Shown: positions 1 to 8,493 of the stretch, one piece after another | How positions within the stretch are numbered: the first letter of the stretch is position 1 | How the letters are laid out: every line of letters begins with the position of its first letter | Source: Desulfohalobium retbaense DSM 5692 | GTDB lineage: Bacteria; Desulfobacterota; Desulfovibrionia; Desulfovibrionales; Desulfohalobiaceae | Assembly: GCF_000024325.1 (NCBI RefSeq) | Contig: NC_013223.1 | Span: forward strand, 310,001-374,000 | Direction of reading: 5' to 3' | Length of the DNA stretch: 64,000 nucleotides | Notes under the pieces: model-generated | The model's database searches: none | Told to the model about the DNA's origin: nothing | Seen by the model: the letters and a program-made list of their open reading frames with translations, nothing else | Translations under genes and position numbers: made by a program

Positions 1-134
1 CAGGCGCAGCGCTTTTTTGGGGAGATATCGTCCAGAGGGTGGACACACGCCTGCAACTGCGAAGGGGGTATGGCCGCCTTTTCAAGGCGGCCAAAATAGC
101 GTATATGCCAAATGGGCGTTGGTCCGGGAAATCC

Positions 135-154
135 GGGCGAAAGCGCCCTTTTTT
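135..154 (+). terminator. Terminator-like hairpin before the first gene
   Basis: GGGCG, a four-base loop and CGCCC (135-148) are followed directly by six T residues, the form of a rho-independent terminator. It ends 19 bases before the first start codon. A second perfect hairpin (GGCCGCCTT, 3-base loop, AAGGCGGCC) lies at 72-92. They may end an upstream transcript entering from the left, or act as an attenuator in the leader of the next gene. Confidence 0.6.
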
Positions 155-173
155 CTTGTCTCTTGGAGGGAAA

Positions 174-824
174 ATGGACGAACCACACTGCCAGCGGTGC
201 GGGACCTGCTGCCGTAACGGTGGACCGGCTTTGCACAGCGAAGATGCGGTCCTGTATCGGGACCAGATTTTGCAAAAAAAACACCTGCTGACCCTGCGCC
301 GGGGCGAGTGGGTGTATGACAATGTGCAGGGTCGTGTAGAACCGCTGGAACAGGAAATACTCCGGGTTGCCGGTAAAACGGGCAGCCAGGTCTGTATTTT
401 TTTTCAGGACTCGGCCTGCGCCTGTGCGATTTATGCACGCCGCCCCCTTGAATGCCGGACATTGAACTGTCAGGCCCCGGAGGCATTAGCGTCATTGTAT
501 GCTCATGAGCGACTGACCCGATTTGATCTGATTGCTGCTGATTCCGGGCTTGGTGAACTCATGACCTGGCATGAAACGGTATGTGCTTATAGCCAAATAG
601 CTGATGTGTGCGCCCGGTTGCGAGCGGGAAACGACCCGAAGGCGCGGCAGGAGCTTGAAGCGATCGTGCGCAAGGACATCAATGCACGGCAGACACTGCG
701 TGAAAAAGGGGCATTGGACGAGCAGTCCCTGCGGTTCGTTTTCGGCCGGCCCTGCACGGAGACGTTACCGGCCTTTGGTGTACGGGTGGTTGCGGACCGT
801 GAAACGGTGCAATTTTTGGTCTGA
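174..824 (+). CDS. YkgJ-family cysteine cluster protein
   Basis: A 216-aa protein beginning MDEPHCQRCGTCCRNGG. The N-terminal CxxCGxCC motif and a later group (CIFF, CACAIYARRPLECRTLNC) are the pattern of the YkgJ/CxxCxxCC family (UPF0153), whose members probably bind zinc or an iron-sulfur cluster. The biochemical role of the family is not established. The ATG at 174 was chosen because the cysteine motif starts at once and GGAGGG lies just upstream; a longer frame to position 39 would run through two hairpins. It converges on the BPL-N gene with only 22 bases between stop codons. Function remains unknown. Confidence 0.75.
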   Translation: MDEPHCQRCGTCCRNGGPALHSEDAVLYRDQILQKKHLLTLRRGEWVYDNVQGRVEPLEQEILRVAGKTGSQVCIFFQDSACACAIYARRPLECRTLNCQAPEALASLYAHERLTRFDLIAADSGLGELMTWHETVCAYSQIADVCARLRAGNDPKARQELEAIVRKDINARQTLREKGALDEQSLRFVFGRPCTETLPAFGVRVVADRETVQFLV

Positions 825-846
825 TCCAGGGCCGAGCGCTTGTGGG

Positions 847-2124
847 TCACGGATTCAGGCAATAGTACAAAAGATTTTCCAAAACAGTGGTGAGTTCACC
901 GCAAATGCCGCCTTGCCCGGGGAACGGGCCGATGAGCTTTTCGCGCACAGCCTGCGCCTCCTCACAGCCGCTGCGGATGGGAGTCGACCGTCCGGCGTGG
1001 GCCGTGGCAGCATAACGCTCCATCAGGAGGTAGGAGCGCATGAGATCTCGAAAGCGCAAGGAGAGGCGGTGGAAACGGGGAGCCGCAAAGGCCCAGTATC
1101 GAAGCGCTTGAGGCGTTGGAGGGAGGGCCTGAATCTGATGGGCCAGACCGTGCAGGGTGGACAGATGGAACCCCGGCAGACCGCGGCGCCAGCCTAAAAG
1201 CCATGGGCGGCGCCAGTTGAGCAGGAAGTGGCGCTGTCCCAGGGAGAGACAATCCTCCAGCAGGGGTAGAAAGGCGTGGAGCGTGGCGTCGTCCCATTGC
1301 CGTGGAAGGGAGGAGGGCTCCCATTCGGGGATCTCTGAGCCCAAGGCTTGCCCCGTGGCCCAAGAAAGAATATGACCGAGCCACCGGTTGGCCTGCGGGG
1401 AGCCGGGCGTTTCCAGATGCAGATAACTGATGATATACCGGCCCGCGCCCACTCGTCCGGTCAACACCGCCGGTTCACCGCGCAGGATGTCAGCGTTGAG
1501 GTTGATGCCGTAAAGGTCTTCCCAGGCAGGGAGATGGGCGTCAGGGATGTCCCGATAGGGAAGGTCAGCGACCCAGAAGTCTTCCTGGGGGGCTTGATAG
1601 CGAGCCAGGACCGTCAATTCTGCGCGGTCAGGGACGTCGAATTGCGATGGCCACCAGACTGGAGCCGTCAACGGGGCCTGGTCTTCGGGGGGGCACAATG
1701 GATGGTCCGTTGCCAACTCCAGCGCCATGTGTCCGCTGCAATTGACCAAGCGATCGGCGATCGGTTTCCGGCCACAGGGACAGAGGTGAAGGCTCTCGGC
1801 GGTATTCTCTGCATTGAGAGCCATGCCGGCTCCGCCACAGAAGCCGACATACATCCCTCCGTGGCGAAGATACTCGCGGATGGCTTCCCTGCCCTCGGTA
1901 CCAAGATGAAGCGCCCGCTGCTTGGCCCAGCCTCCCGGAACGATCAGAGCGGCCGGGGCGTGGTGTTGCAGTGCTCCCCGGGCGATGTCACGGCCTCTGA
2001 GAACCAGGACCTCGGCACCGAGTTCGTTGAGTCCGCGCCATAAAAGCGTTCCCCACAATTGGGAATGGCCCCAGAACAAGGCGATGGTTGACTTTCCGCT
2101 CCTGGCGGCTAGGTTTTCGGCCAT
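847..2124 (-). CDS. BPL-N (biotin-protein-ligase N-terminal-like) domain protein
   Basis: A 425-aa protein. The first half reads as a class I glutamine-amidotransferase-like Rossmann fold: IALFWGHSQLWG at the N-terminus, LIVPGGWAKQ, then YVGFCGGAGMAL carrying the candidate nucleophilic cysteine. This is the pattern of the BPL-N domain first described at the N-terminus of eukaryotic biotin-protein ligases. No ligase domain follows; the C-terminal ~150 residues are unrecognised. The ATG at 2124 is preceded by AGGGGAG; the frame is open for 37 more codons upstream but without another good ribosome site. Substrate unknown; an amidase/peptidase-like role on a cofactor or envelope compound is possible but is only inference. 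Confidence 0.65.
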   Translation of the reverse strand: MAENLAARSGKSTIALFWGHSQLWGTLLWRGLNELGAEVLVLRGRDIARGALQHHAPAALIVPGGWAKQRALHLGTEGREAIREYLRHGGMYVGFCGGAGMALNAENTAESLHLCPCGRKPIADRLVNCSGHMALELATDHPLCPPEDQAPLTAPVWWPSQFDVPDRAELTVLARYQAPQEDFWVADLPYRDIPDAHLPAWEDLYGINLNADILRGEPAVLTGRVGAGRYIISYLHLETPGSPQANRWLGHILSWATGQALGSEIPEWEPSSLPRQWDDATLHAFLPLLEDCLSLGQRHFLLNWRRPWLLGWRRGLPGFHLSTLHGLAHQIQALPPTPQALRYWAFAAPRFHRLSLRFRDLMRSYLLMERYAATAHAGRSTPIRSGCEEAQAVREKLIGPFPGQGGICGELTTVLENLLYYCLNP

Positions 2125-2235
2125 GTCCGCTCCCCTAGCAGCTGCCGGGCACAGGGGCAAGGTGGAGGCCAAGAATAGAGGTGGTTGGGGCCGGTTTTGT
2201 GATTTTGCCCCCGGTCTGGAAGAACTCGCTGCCAA

Positions 2236-2573
2236 GGCAGCCTAAGTTTCCTGCCCGCCGGGGCAGGGATCGCCGAGCAGTGGTTGCCTTGCGGAATATA
2301 TTGCCGCGACCAAATTTCGAGCTGGCAGGAATCAACGCTGCCTAGTGAGCTCAGACAGCTTCCAGCCCGTGTTCAAAACCCCAGAACCGGTCCCGGCAGC
2401 AGGGGCTGCTTCTCGGAAGCAGGCTGGATCCAGACTTTTTCGGCTCGGTTTTGCGATTTTGCCCGGGCTGCCACCAATCTCCTGCGGCGGCGAAGACTTC
2501 CCGCTTGCCGCTGAACAGTGAAGGTCATTTTTTTTCAAGACGATATCTTTTTGAGGAAGAAGCGGAGCACACC
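2236..2573. other. Gap upstream of valS with hairpin and a repeated 18-mer
   Basis: No gene is seen here. A perfect 7-bp hairpin (CCTGCCC, GCCG loop, GGGCAGG) lies at 2250-2267 without a T-run. The string GGTTTTGCGATTTTGCCC at 2447-2464 repeats, with one change, the string at 2193-2210 inside the end of the neighbouring intergenic/5' region. A T-box leader for valS was considered, but no specifier loop or T-box sequence could be recognised. The valS ribosome site (GAGGAAGAAGCGGAG) lies at the right end. Confidence 0.5.
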
Positions 2574-5234
2574 ATGGCTGAAGCACATCTCTCCAAGGGC
2601 TATGAACCCAAGGACGTTGAAGACCGGTGGTTGGACCACTGGCGCGAGAACCAGACATTTTCTCCGGACGCCGAACTGGAGGACGGACAACCTCCCTACA
2701 GCATCGTTATTCCGCCGCCCAACGTCACCGGCACGCTGCATATGGGGCACGCCCTCAATTTGACGCTCCAGGATATATTGTGCCGTTATAATCGGCAAAA
2801 GGGGAAAAAGGTCCTCTGGGTGCCGGGCACTGATCACGCCGGCATCGCGACCCAGAATGTGGTCGAAAAAGCCCTGGCCCAGGAAGGGACAACCCGCCAG
2901 GAACTCGGCCGGGAAGCGTTTGTTGAGCGCGTTTGGCAGTGGAAAGAGGAGTATGGCGGCAAGATCCTGAACCAGATCCAGCGCATGGGCGCTTCCGTGG
3001 ACTGGTCCCGGCTCCGTTTCACCATGGATGAAGGCTTGTCCCGGGCGGTGCGCGAAGTCTTCGTCCAGTTGTATGAAGACGGGCTGATCTACCAGGGCAA
3101 TTACATTATCAATTGGTGTCCCCGCTGCCACACCGCTCTGGCCGATCTGGAAGTGGAGTACGCGGAAAAAGAAGGCGGTCTCTACGAAATCCGGTATCCG
3201 CTGGCTTCCGGCGAAGGCCATCTGGTCGTGGCCACGACGCGCCCGGAAACCATGCTCGGCGACACGGCCCTGGCCGTGCATCCGGAGGATGAGCGGTTCA
3301 GTCACCTCATCGGCCAGACCGCCATTGTTCCCCTGGTCGAACGGGAAATCCCGATCATCGGCGATTCCTATGTCGATCGCGAATTCGGGACCGGCTGTCT
3401 CAAGGTCACGCCGGCCCACGATCCCAACGACTTTGAACTCGGGCGCAGCCACAGCCTGGACTCGGTCCGGGTCATTGACGACGCCGGGATCATGACTGAA
3501 GCGGCCGGATCGGCCTACGCCGGCTTGGACCGGTTCGCGGCCCGCAAGCAGGTGGTCCGGGATCTCGAGGCCCAGGGGGCGCTGGCAAGCCAGAAGAAAT
3601 ATCTGCACAACGTCGGGCATTGCTACCGCTGCGACACTCCGATCGAGCCCACGGTCTCCAAGCAATGGTTTGTGGCCGTTGGCCCCCTGGCCAAGCGGGC
3701 CCGCGACGCCGTAGCCGACGGAAAGACCCGAATCGTGCCCGGCAATTGGGATAAGACCTATTTTGAATGGCTGGATAATATCCGGGATTGGTGCATTTCG
3801 CGTCAGATCTGGTGGGGCCACCGTATCCCGGCCTGGACTTGCCAGGAGTGCGGCAAACTCATTGTCAGCCGCGAGGACCCCACGGTATGTCCCGATTGCG
3901 GCCATACCAGCCTGCACCAGGACGAAGATGTCCTGGACACCTGGTTTTCTTCGGCCCTGTGGCCGTTTTCCACGCTGGGCTGGCCGGACGAGACCCAGGA
4001 GTTGGCAACCTTTTATCCGACTTCGGTTTTGGTCACCGGCTTCGATATTCTCTTTTTCTGGGTCGCCAGGATGATGATGATGGGACTGCACTTCAAGGAC
4101 GAGGTCCCGTTTCACGACGTGTATATCCATGCCCTGGTCCGGGATGAGGACGGCCGGAAGATGAGCAAATCCACGGGGAATGTCATCGATCCCCTGGATA
4201 TGGTTGCCAAATACGGCACCGACGCCTTGCGGTTTACGTTGACCGCGTTTGCGGCCATGGGCCGGGATATCAAGCTCTCCGAGAAGCGCATTGAAGGCTA
4301 TCGCCATTTCATGAACAAGATCTGGAACGCGGCCCGCTTCGCGTTGATGCACCTGCCTGGGGACATGGGTGAACCCGAGCCGGATCCCTCTGACTCCCTG
4401 GTCCACCGCTGGATCCTGCATCGCCTGGAAGAGGTCAAGCAGGCGGTGGGGGCGGCCCTGGAAGAATACCGGTTCAATGATGCGGCCCAGGAACTCTACC
4501 AGTTTGTCTGGCACGAGGTCTGCGACTGGTATCTGGAAATGGTCAAGCCGGAACTCTACGGCGAAGACGAAGCGGCCAAAAACAGGGCCAGAAGTGTGCT
4601 GCACACGGTGCTGCGAGAAGTCCTGGTCCTTTTGCATCCGACCATTCCGTTTATCACCGCGGAAATCTGGAACAGCCTGCCCGGTGTGGGCGAGCGTGAC
4701 CTGGCCGTGGAGCCGTTACCCGCCAGCCGCCCGCACCTGGAAGATTCGAGCGTCCAGGAATCCATGGAATTCGTCCAGGAAGTGGTTGTCAGTGTTCGGA
4801 CTATACGCGGCGAACTGAATATCAATCCCTCCTTACCCCTGACCACGCTGGTGCGCACCAACGGCGAACAAGCCGATGTCCTGCGCGGGCAGGAGGAGGT
4901 CATCCGCTTTTTGGCCCGGATCGATTCACTCCAGGTGGATGCAGAACTGGAGGCTCCCAAGGGGGCTGGGACAGCGGTGGTCCGCGGGGCTGAAATTTTT
5001 GTCCCGTTGGAGGGGATCGTAGATTTTGACGCGGAACTGGCCCGCCTGGAAAAGGAACTCGCCAAACTCGACAAGACCCTGCAAGGGATTCAAGGCAAGT
5101 TGGCCAACGCGAATTTCGTGAACAAGGCGCCGGCCGCTGTTGTGGACAAGGAAAAAGCCAAAGCGGCGGAACTCGAAGAGAAAAAGGCCAAAATGGTTAC
5201 CCTGCAGCAACGCTTGCAGGTCATGAGCGGATAA
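2574..5234 (+). CDS. valS: Valyl-tRNA synthetase
   Basis: An 886-aa class I aminoacyl-tRNA synthetase that charges tRNA-Val in the cytoplasm. The HIGH-type signature is PPNVTGTLHMGHALN near residue 50, the KMSKS loop is DGRKMSKSTGNVIDP, and the CP1 editing domain (ATTRPETMLGDTA) lies between them. A cysteine pair set (CQECG and CPDCG) suggests a bound zinc. The last ~70 residues are the charged coiled-coil arm typical of bacterial ValRS. The ATG at 2574 was chosen because the protein begins with the normal short ValRS N-terminus and GAGGAAG is upstream; the frame continues 41 codons further. It is followed after 10 bases by cobA-hemD, probably in one transcript. Confidence 0.97.
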   Translation: MAEAHLSKGYEPKDVEDRWLDHWRENQTFSPDAELEDGQPPYSIVIPPPNVTGTLHMGHALNLTLQDILCRYNRQKGKKVLWVPGTDHAGIATQNVVEKALAQEGTTRQELGREAFVERVWQWKEEYGGKILNQIQRMGASVDWSRLRFTMDEGLSRAVREVFVQLYEDGLIYQGNYIINWCPRCHTALADLEVEYAEKEGGLYEIRYPLASGEGHLVVATTRPETMLGDTALAVHPEDERFSHLIGQTAIVPLVEREIPIIGDSYVDREFGTGCLKVTPAHDPNDFELGRSHSLDSVRVIDDAGIMTEAAGSAYAGLDRFAARKQVVRDLEAQGALASQKKYLHNVGHCYRCDTPIEPTVSKQWFVAVGPLAKRARDAVADGKTRIVPGNWDKTYFEWLDNIRDWCISRQIWWGHRIPAWTCQECGKLIVSREDPTVCPDCGHTSLHQDEDVLDTWFSSALWPFSTLGWPDETQELATFYPTSVLVTGFDILFFWVARMMMMGLHFKDEVPFHDVYIHALVRDEDGRKMSKSTGNVIDPLDMVAKYGTDALRFTLTAFAAMGRDIKLSEKRIEGYRHFMNKIWNAARFALMHLPGDMGEPEPDPSDSLVHRWILHRLEEVKQAVGAALEEYRFNDAAQELYQFVWHEVCDWYLEMVKPELYGEDEAAKNRARSVLHTVLREVLVLLHPTIPFITAEIWNSLPGVGERDLAVEPLPASRPHLEDSSVQESMEFVQEVVVSVRTIRGELNINPSLPLTTLVRTNGEQADVLRGQEEVIRFLARIDSLQVDAELEAPKGAGTAVVRGAEIFVPLEGIVDFDAELARLEKELAKLDKTLQGIQGKLANANFVNKAPAAVVDKEKAKAAELEEKKAKMVTLQQRLQVMSG

Positions 5235-5244
5235 AGGGGAGTGT

Positions 5245-6780
5245 ATGGCGTGCGTGTATCTCTTGGGAGCCGGCCCGGGCGACCCCGGCCTGTTGACCCT
5301 CAAAGCCAAGCGCATTTTGGAGACGGCTGATGTGGTCGTCTACGATTATTTGGCCAACAAAGCCTTTCTCAATTTCTGCCGCCCCGAGGCGGAGATCCTG
5401 TATGTAGGCAAGAAAGGTGGGGACCACACCCTGCCCCAGGACAAAATCAACGACCTTTTGGTGGAAAAGGCCAAAGCGGGGAAGGTCGTCGCCCGGCTTA
5501 AGGGCGGAGACCCGTACGTTTTCGGGCGCGGCGCCGAAGAAGCCGAAGAGTTGCTCGAGGCCGGGATGGACTTTGAAGTCGTGCCAGGGGTGACCTCTGC
5601 CGTGGCCGGTCCCGCCTATGCCGGCATCCCGTTGACGCACCGCAAGTACGCCTCCTCTGTTTCCTTTATCACCGGTCACGAAGATCCGGATAAACCAGAG
5701 AGCGCGCACAATTGGCAGGCCCTGGCCGCCGGGACGAGCACTCTGGTCTTTTTCATGGGCGTGAAAAATTTGCCCCATATCAGTTCGAGTTTGATCGCCA
5801 ACGGGATGGATCCGGAGACCCCGGCCGCGTTGGTACGCTGGGGAACGACCTGCGAACAGACCTCTTTGGCTGCTCCTCTGCACGCTATTGCCGAGGAGGC
5901 TCAAAAGCAGGGGATGCGCCCGCCAGCGCTGCTCGTGGTGGGGCAGGTGGTGCGTTTGCGGGAGACCCTGGGCTGGTTTGAGAAGAAACCCATGCTCGGA
6001 TGCCGGGTGGTGGTCACCCGGGCCCGGGAACAGGCGAGCAGCTTTTTGTCCCTGCTCGAAGAAAAAGGGGCCTGCTGCCTCCAATTTCCGACGATCGCGA
6101 TTGAAGCCCTGCCCGATTACGGGGAAGTCCAAGAGGCCATAGGGACGCTCGCTGAATACGATTGGCTCATTTTCACCTCGGTCAATGGGGTGATCTGGTT
6201 CTGGAAGGAGTTGCAACGGGCCGGACTCGACAGCCGGGCCCTGGGGGGACGGCAGGTGGCCGCCATTGGCCCGGCCACTGCCGACAAGCTCCGGGAGAAG
6301 GGGATCGAACCGGATTTTGTGCCTGAGAAGTATGTGGCGGAGCATGTGGTCGAAGGCCTTCTCGCCCGTGGTGTCGCCGGCAAGAAGGTGTTGCTGCCCC
6401 GGGCTGAAGTCGCCCGGGAGGTGCTGCCCCGGCAGCTCCGAGAAGCCGGAACCGAGGTTCGCGTCCTGCCGGTGTACCGCACCGGGCTGGCCCAGCAAGG
6501 CGAGGAAGAGGCCCAATTGCTTGAGGACTTGCAGGCTGGAAAGGTCCAATATGTGACCTTTACCAGTTCTTCGACGGTGGAGAATTTTTTCAGCCGCATC
6601 CCGGCCGAGACCATCGCCCCGTATGTTGGGACATCGCTGCGTCTGGCCTGTATCGGGCCGATTACGGCGAACACCCTGCAGCAGTATGGATTTACGGCGC
6701 AGGTGGAGCCCGAGGAGTACACCATCCCGGCCCTGGCCCAGGCCTTGGAAGAGGATTGCCTCCATTTCAGGGGCCAGTAA
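5245..6780 (+). CDS. cobA-hemD: Fused uroporphyrinogen-III methyltransferase / uroporphyrinogen-III synthase
   Basis: A 511-aa two-domain enzyme. Residues 1-245 are a SUMT (CobA) domain with VYLLGAGPGDPGLLTLKA, the ARLKGGDPYVFGRG loop and VPGVTSAVAGPAYAGIPLTHR; it makes precorrin-2 from uroporphyrinogen III using SAM. Residues 250-511 are a HemD domain (RVVVTRAREQASSF, FTSVNGV, LPRAEVAREVLPRQLREAG, TFTSSSTVENF) that closes and inverts hydroxymethylbilane. Such fusions are known in Desulfovibrionales and Clostridia, where siroheme, cobalamin and the alternative heme route leave from precorrin-2. AAGGGGAG precedes the ATG and spacing to valS is 10 bases. Confidence 0.95.
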   Translation: MACVYLLGAGPGDPGLLTLKAKRILETADVVVYDYLANKAFLNFCRPEAEILYVGKKGGDHTLPQDKINDLLVEKAKAGKVVARLKGGDPYVFGRGAEEAEELLEAGMDFEVVPGVTSAVAGPAYAGIPLTHRKYASSVSFITGHEDPDKPESAHNWQALAAGTSTLVFFMGVKNLPHISSSLIANGMDPETPAALVRWGTTCEQTSLAAPLHAIAEEAQKQGMRPPALLVVGQVVRLRETLGWFEKKPMLGCRVVVTRAREQASSFLSLLEEKGACCLQFPTIAIEALPDYGEVQEAIGTLAEYDWLIFTSVNGVIWFWKELQRAGLDSRALGGRQVAAIGPATADKLREKGIEPDFVPEKYVAEHVVEGLLARGVAGKKVLLPRAEVAREVLPRQLREAGTEVRVLPVYRTGLAQQGEEEAQLLEDLQAGKVQYVTFTSSSTVENFFSRIPAETIAPYVGTSLRLACIGPITANTLQQYGFTAQVEPEEYTIPALAQALEEDCLHFRGQ

Positions 6781-6827
6781 CGGGATTGTGCCGTTTTCCA
6801 GAACGTTGTTACCGACCGAGACTTTCC

Positions 6828-7517
6828 ATGTCTGAACCCATGCCGTTGGCTGTCCTCGTCTCCGGGGGGGGCTCCAACCTCCAATCGCTCATCGACAGTA
6901 TCGAGGCTGGACGCGTTCCGGCGCGTATTGTTCTGGTGCTCGCCAATACGCCTGACGCGTATGGCCTCGTTCGCGCCGAAAAGCACGGCCTGCCGACGGC
7001 TGTCGTGCCCCACACTGCCTATCCGGACCGTGAAAGCCATGACCGTGATGTGGTGGCCGCCATCCGGGCTGCCGGGGCCGAGGCCGTTGTCCTTGCAGGG
7101 TACATGCGGCTCTTGTCTCCGTTTTTTATCCAGGCCTTTCCCCAGCGGATTTTGAATATCCACCCGGCGTTGCTCCCTGCGTTTCAAGGATTGCATGGGC
7201 AACACCAGGCAGCGGAGTATGGGGTCAAGCTCGCCGGAGCCACTGTCCATTTTGTGGATGAGGAATTGGACAACGGTCCGATCATTATCCAGGCCGCCCT
7301 GCCGACCCAGGAGGGTGACGACGGTGATACCTTGGCCCAGCGAATTCTGCATCTCGAACACCGGATCTATCCCCAGGCGGTCAAGTGGCTGGCAGAAGGC
7401 CGCTTGCAGATTCGCAAGCGGCACGTCGTTGTCGACAACGCCCCGGATCCCGGGCCTGCCCCCGGGAGTGACGCATCTGTCTGCCTCTTTGCTCCTGGAC
7501 TGGAGCCCGGGATGTAG
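6828..7517 (+). CDS. purN: Phosphoribosylglycinamide formyltransferase (GART)
   Basis: A 229-aa enzyme of de novo purine synthesis that formylates GAR with 10-formyl-THF. The N-terminus LAVLVSGGGSNLQSLID is the phosphate-binding loop; NIHPALLPAFQGLHG supplies the catalytic Asn and His, and VHFVDEELDNGPII the catalytic Asp. The start at 6828 (MSEPMPLAV) is preferred because the frame further upstream overlaps the cobA-hemD stop; the ribosome site is weak, and the ATG at 6840 is an alternative. The last ~20 residues beyond the usual end (PDPGPAPGSDASVCLF) look like an unstructured extension. Confidence 0.95.
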   Translation: MSEPMPLAVLVSGGGSNLQSLIDSIEAGRVPARIVLVLANTPDAYGLVRAEKHGLPTAVVPHTAYPDRESHDRDVVAAIRAAGAEAVVLAGYMRLLSPFFIQAFPQRILNIHPALLPAFQGLHGQHQAAEYGVKLAGATVHFVDEELDNGPIIIQAALPTQEGDDGDTLAQRILHLEHRIYPQAVKWLAEGRLQIRKRHVVVDNAPDPGPAPGSDASVCLFAPGLEPGM

Positions 7518-7657
7518 TGCCGAGAACCGGGCACGGAGTCACGGCTTGAACACAAATGGAAGTCGTCCTGCCCGGAGGCGTTGTCTCTGCCTGGGCGCCT
7601 GGGACCTGGAACGGGGAGATCCTCCCGCCCTGCGAACGCGGAATACTCGAGACGGCC

Positions 7658-8482
7658 ATGCCGGAATTGCCAGAAGTGGAAACCATCGCCCGGGGGCTCG
7701 ATGCGGCTCTCACGGGGCAGCATATCGCCAGCGTGCATCTGCGCCGTGATGCGGTCGCCTGCGGTGATGCACAGCGGATACGCGAGGATGTCCCGGGGCG
7801 GTGTATCAAGCGGGTCTGGCGGCGGGCGAAATTGCTGCTTGTGGATTGTGTTCCCGATCGGCACCTGGTCTTCCATCTCAAAATGAGCGGCAAGCTCCTG
7901 CTCGGCGGTCCCCTTGCCGGACAGGAAAAGCACGTCCAGGCCTGGTTCGGGCTGCAAAGCGGCGAATCCTTTGTCTTTCAGGATGTCCGCAAGTTTGGGT
8001 ATATCCGGCTCTTTGACGGGGCTGAACTCGCCAAGTGGCCGTTTTTCGCCAGTCTGGGCCCGGAACCTTTCGACCTCGACGGCCCCGGCTTTGCCCGGAT
8101 CCTGTCCGGACGCCGGGCGCGGATCAAGAGTCTGCTGCTCGACCAGACGGTCATCGCCGGGATCGGCAATATTTACGCCGATGAAGCGTTGTTTCGCGCC
8201 GGCATCCACCCCGCTACACCGGCGGATCGCCTTTCCCCGGGAGCCCTGAATCGTTTGGTCTACGCCCTGCATGCGGCCCTGAATAAGGGATTCGCTTCGG
8301 GCGGCTCCTCGCTGCGCGATTACGTCGACGCCCTGGGCAAGCGGGGCTCCCACCAGAATGAATTCCAGGTCTACGGGCGATGCGGTGCATCATGTCCCTG
8401 TTGCGGTCGCTGTCTGGAGCGAACCACCGTGGCCGGCAGGACCTCGACCTTTTGCCCCCGGTGTCAACCCCTTTCTGACTAA
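7658..8482 (+). CDS. mutM: Formamidopyrimidine-DNA glycosylase (Fpg)
   Basis: A 274-aa base-excision repair enzyme that removes 8-oxoguanine and cleaves the AP site. The start MPELPEVET gives the catalytic N-terminal proline and Glu after Met removal; HLKMSGKLLL carries the conserved Lys; IAGIGNIYADEALFRAGIHP is the H2TH region; and CPCCGRCLERTTVAGRTSTF-CPRC is the zinc finger at the C-terminus. The N-terminal proline fixes the ATG at 7658 although the frame is open 34 codons upstream. It stands 140 bases after purN and converges on the TrpF-like gene with an 11-base gap. Confidence 0.97.
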   Translation: MPELPEVETIARGLDAALTGQHIASVHLRRDAVACGDAQRIREDVPGRCIKRVWRRAKLLLVDCVPDRHLVFHLKMSGKLLLGGPLAGQEKHVQAWFGLQSGESFVFQDVRKFGYIRLFDGAELAKWPFFASLGPEPFDLDGPGFARILSGRRARIKSLLLDQTVIAGIGNIYADEALFRAGIHPATPADRLSPGALNRLVYALHAALNKGFASGGSSLRDYVDALGKRGSHQNEFQVYGRCGASCPCCGRCLERTTVAGRTSTFCPRCQPLSD

Positions 8483-8493
8483 GCCCTTCCTTT

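Noticed and set aside
2236-2573. Possible T-box riboswitch before valS
   Set aside because: A 338-base leader before an aminoacyl-tRNA synthetase is suggestive, but no specifier codon loop, no T-box sequence and no terminator were found.
2535-4637. Long open frame on the minus strand opposite valS (700 codons)
   Set aside because: It is the antisense shadow of valS: GC-rich codons leave few stops; the translation has no recognisable domain.
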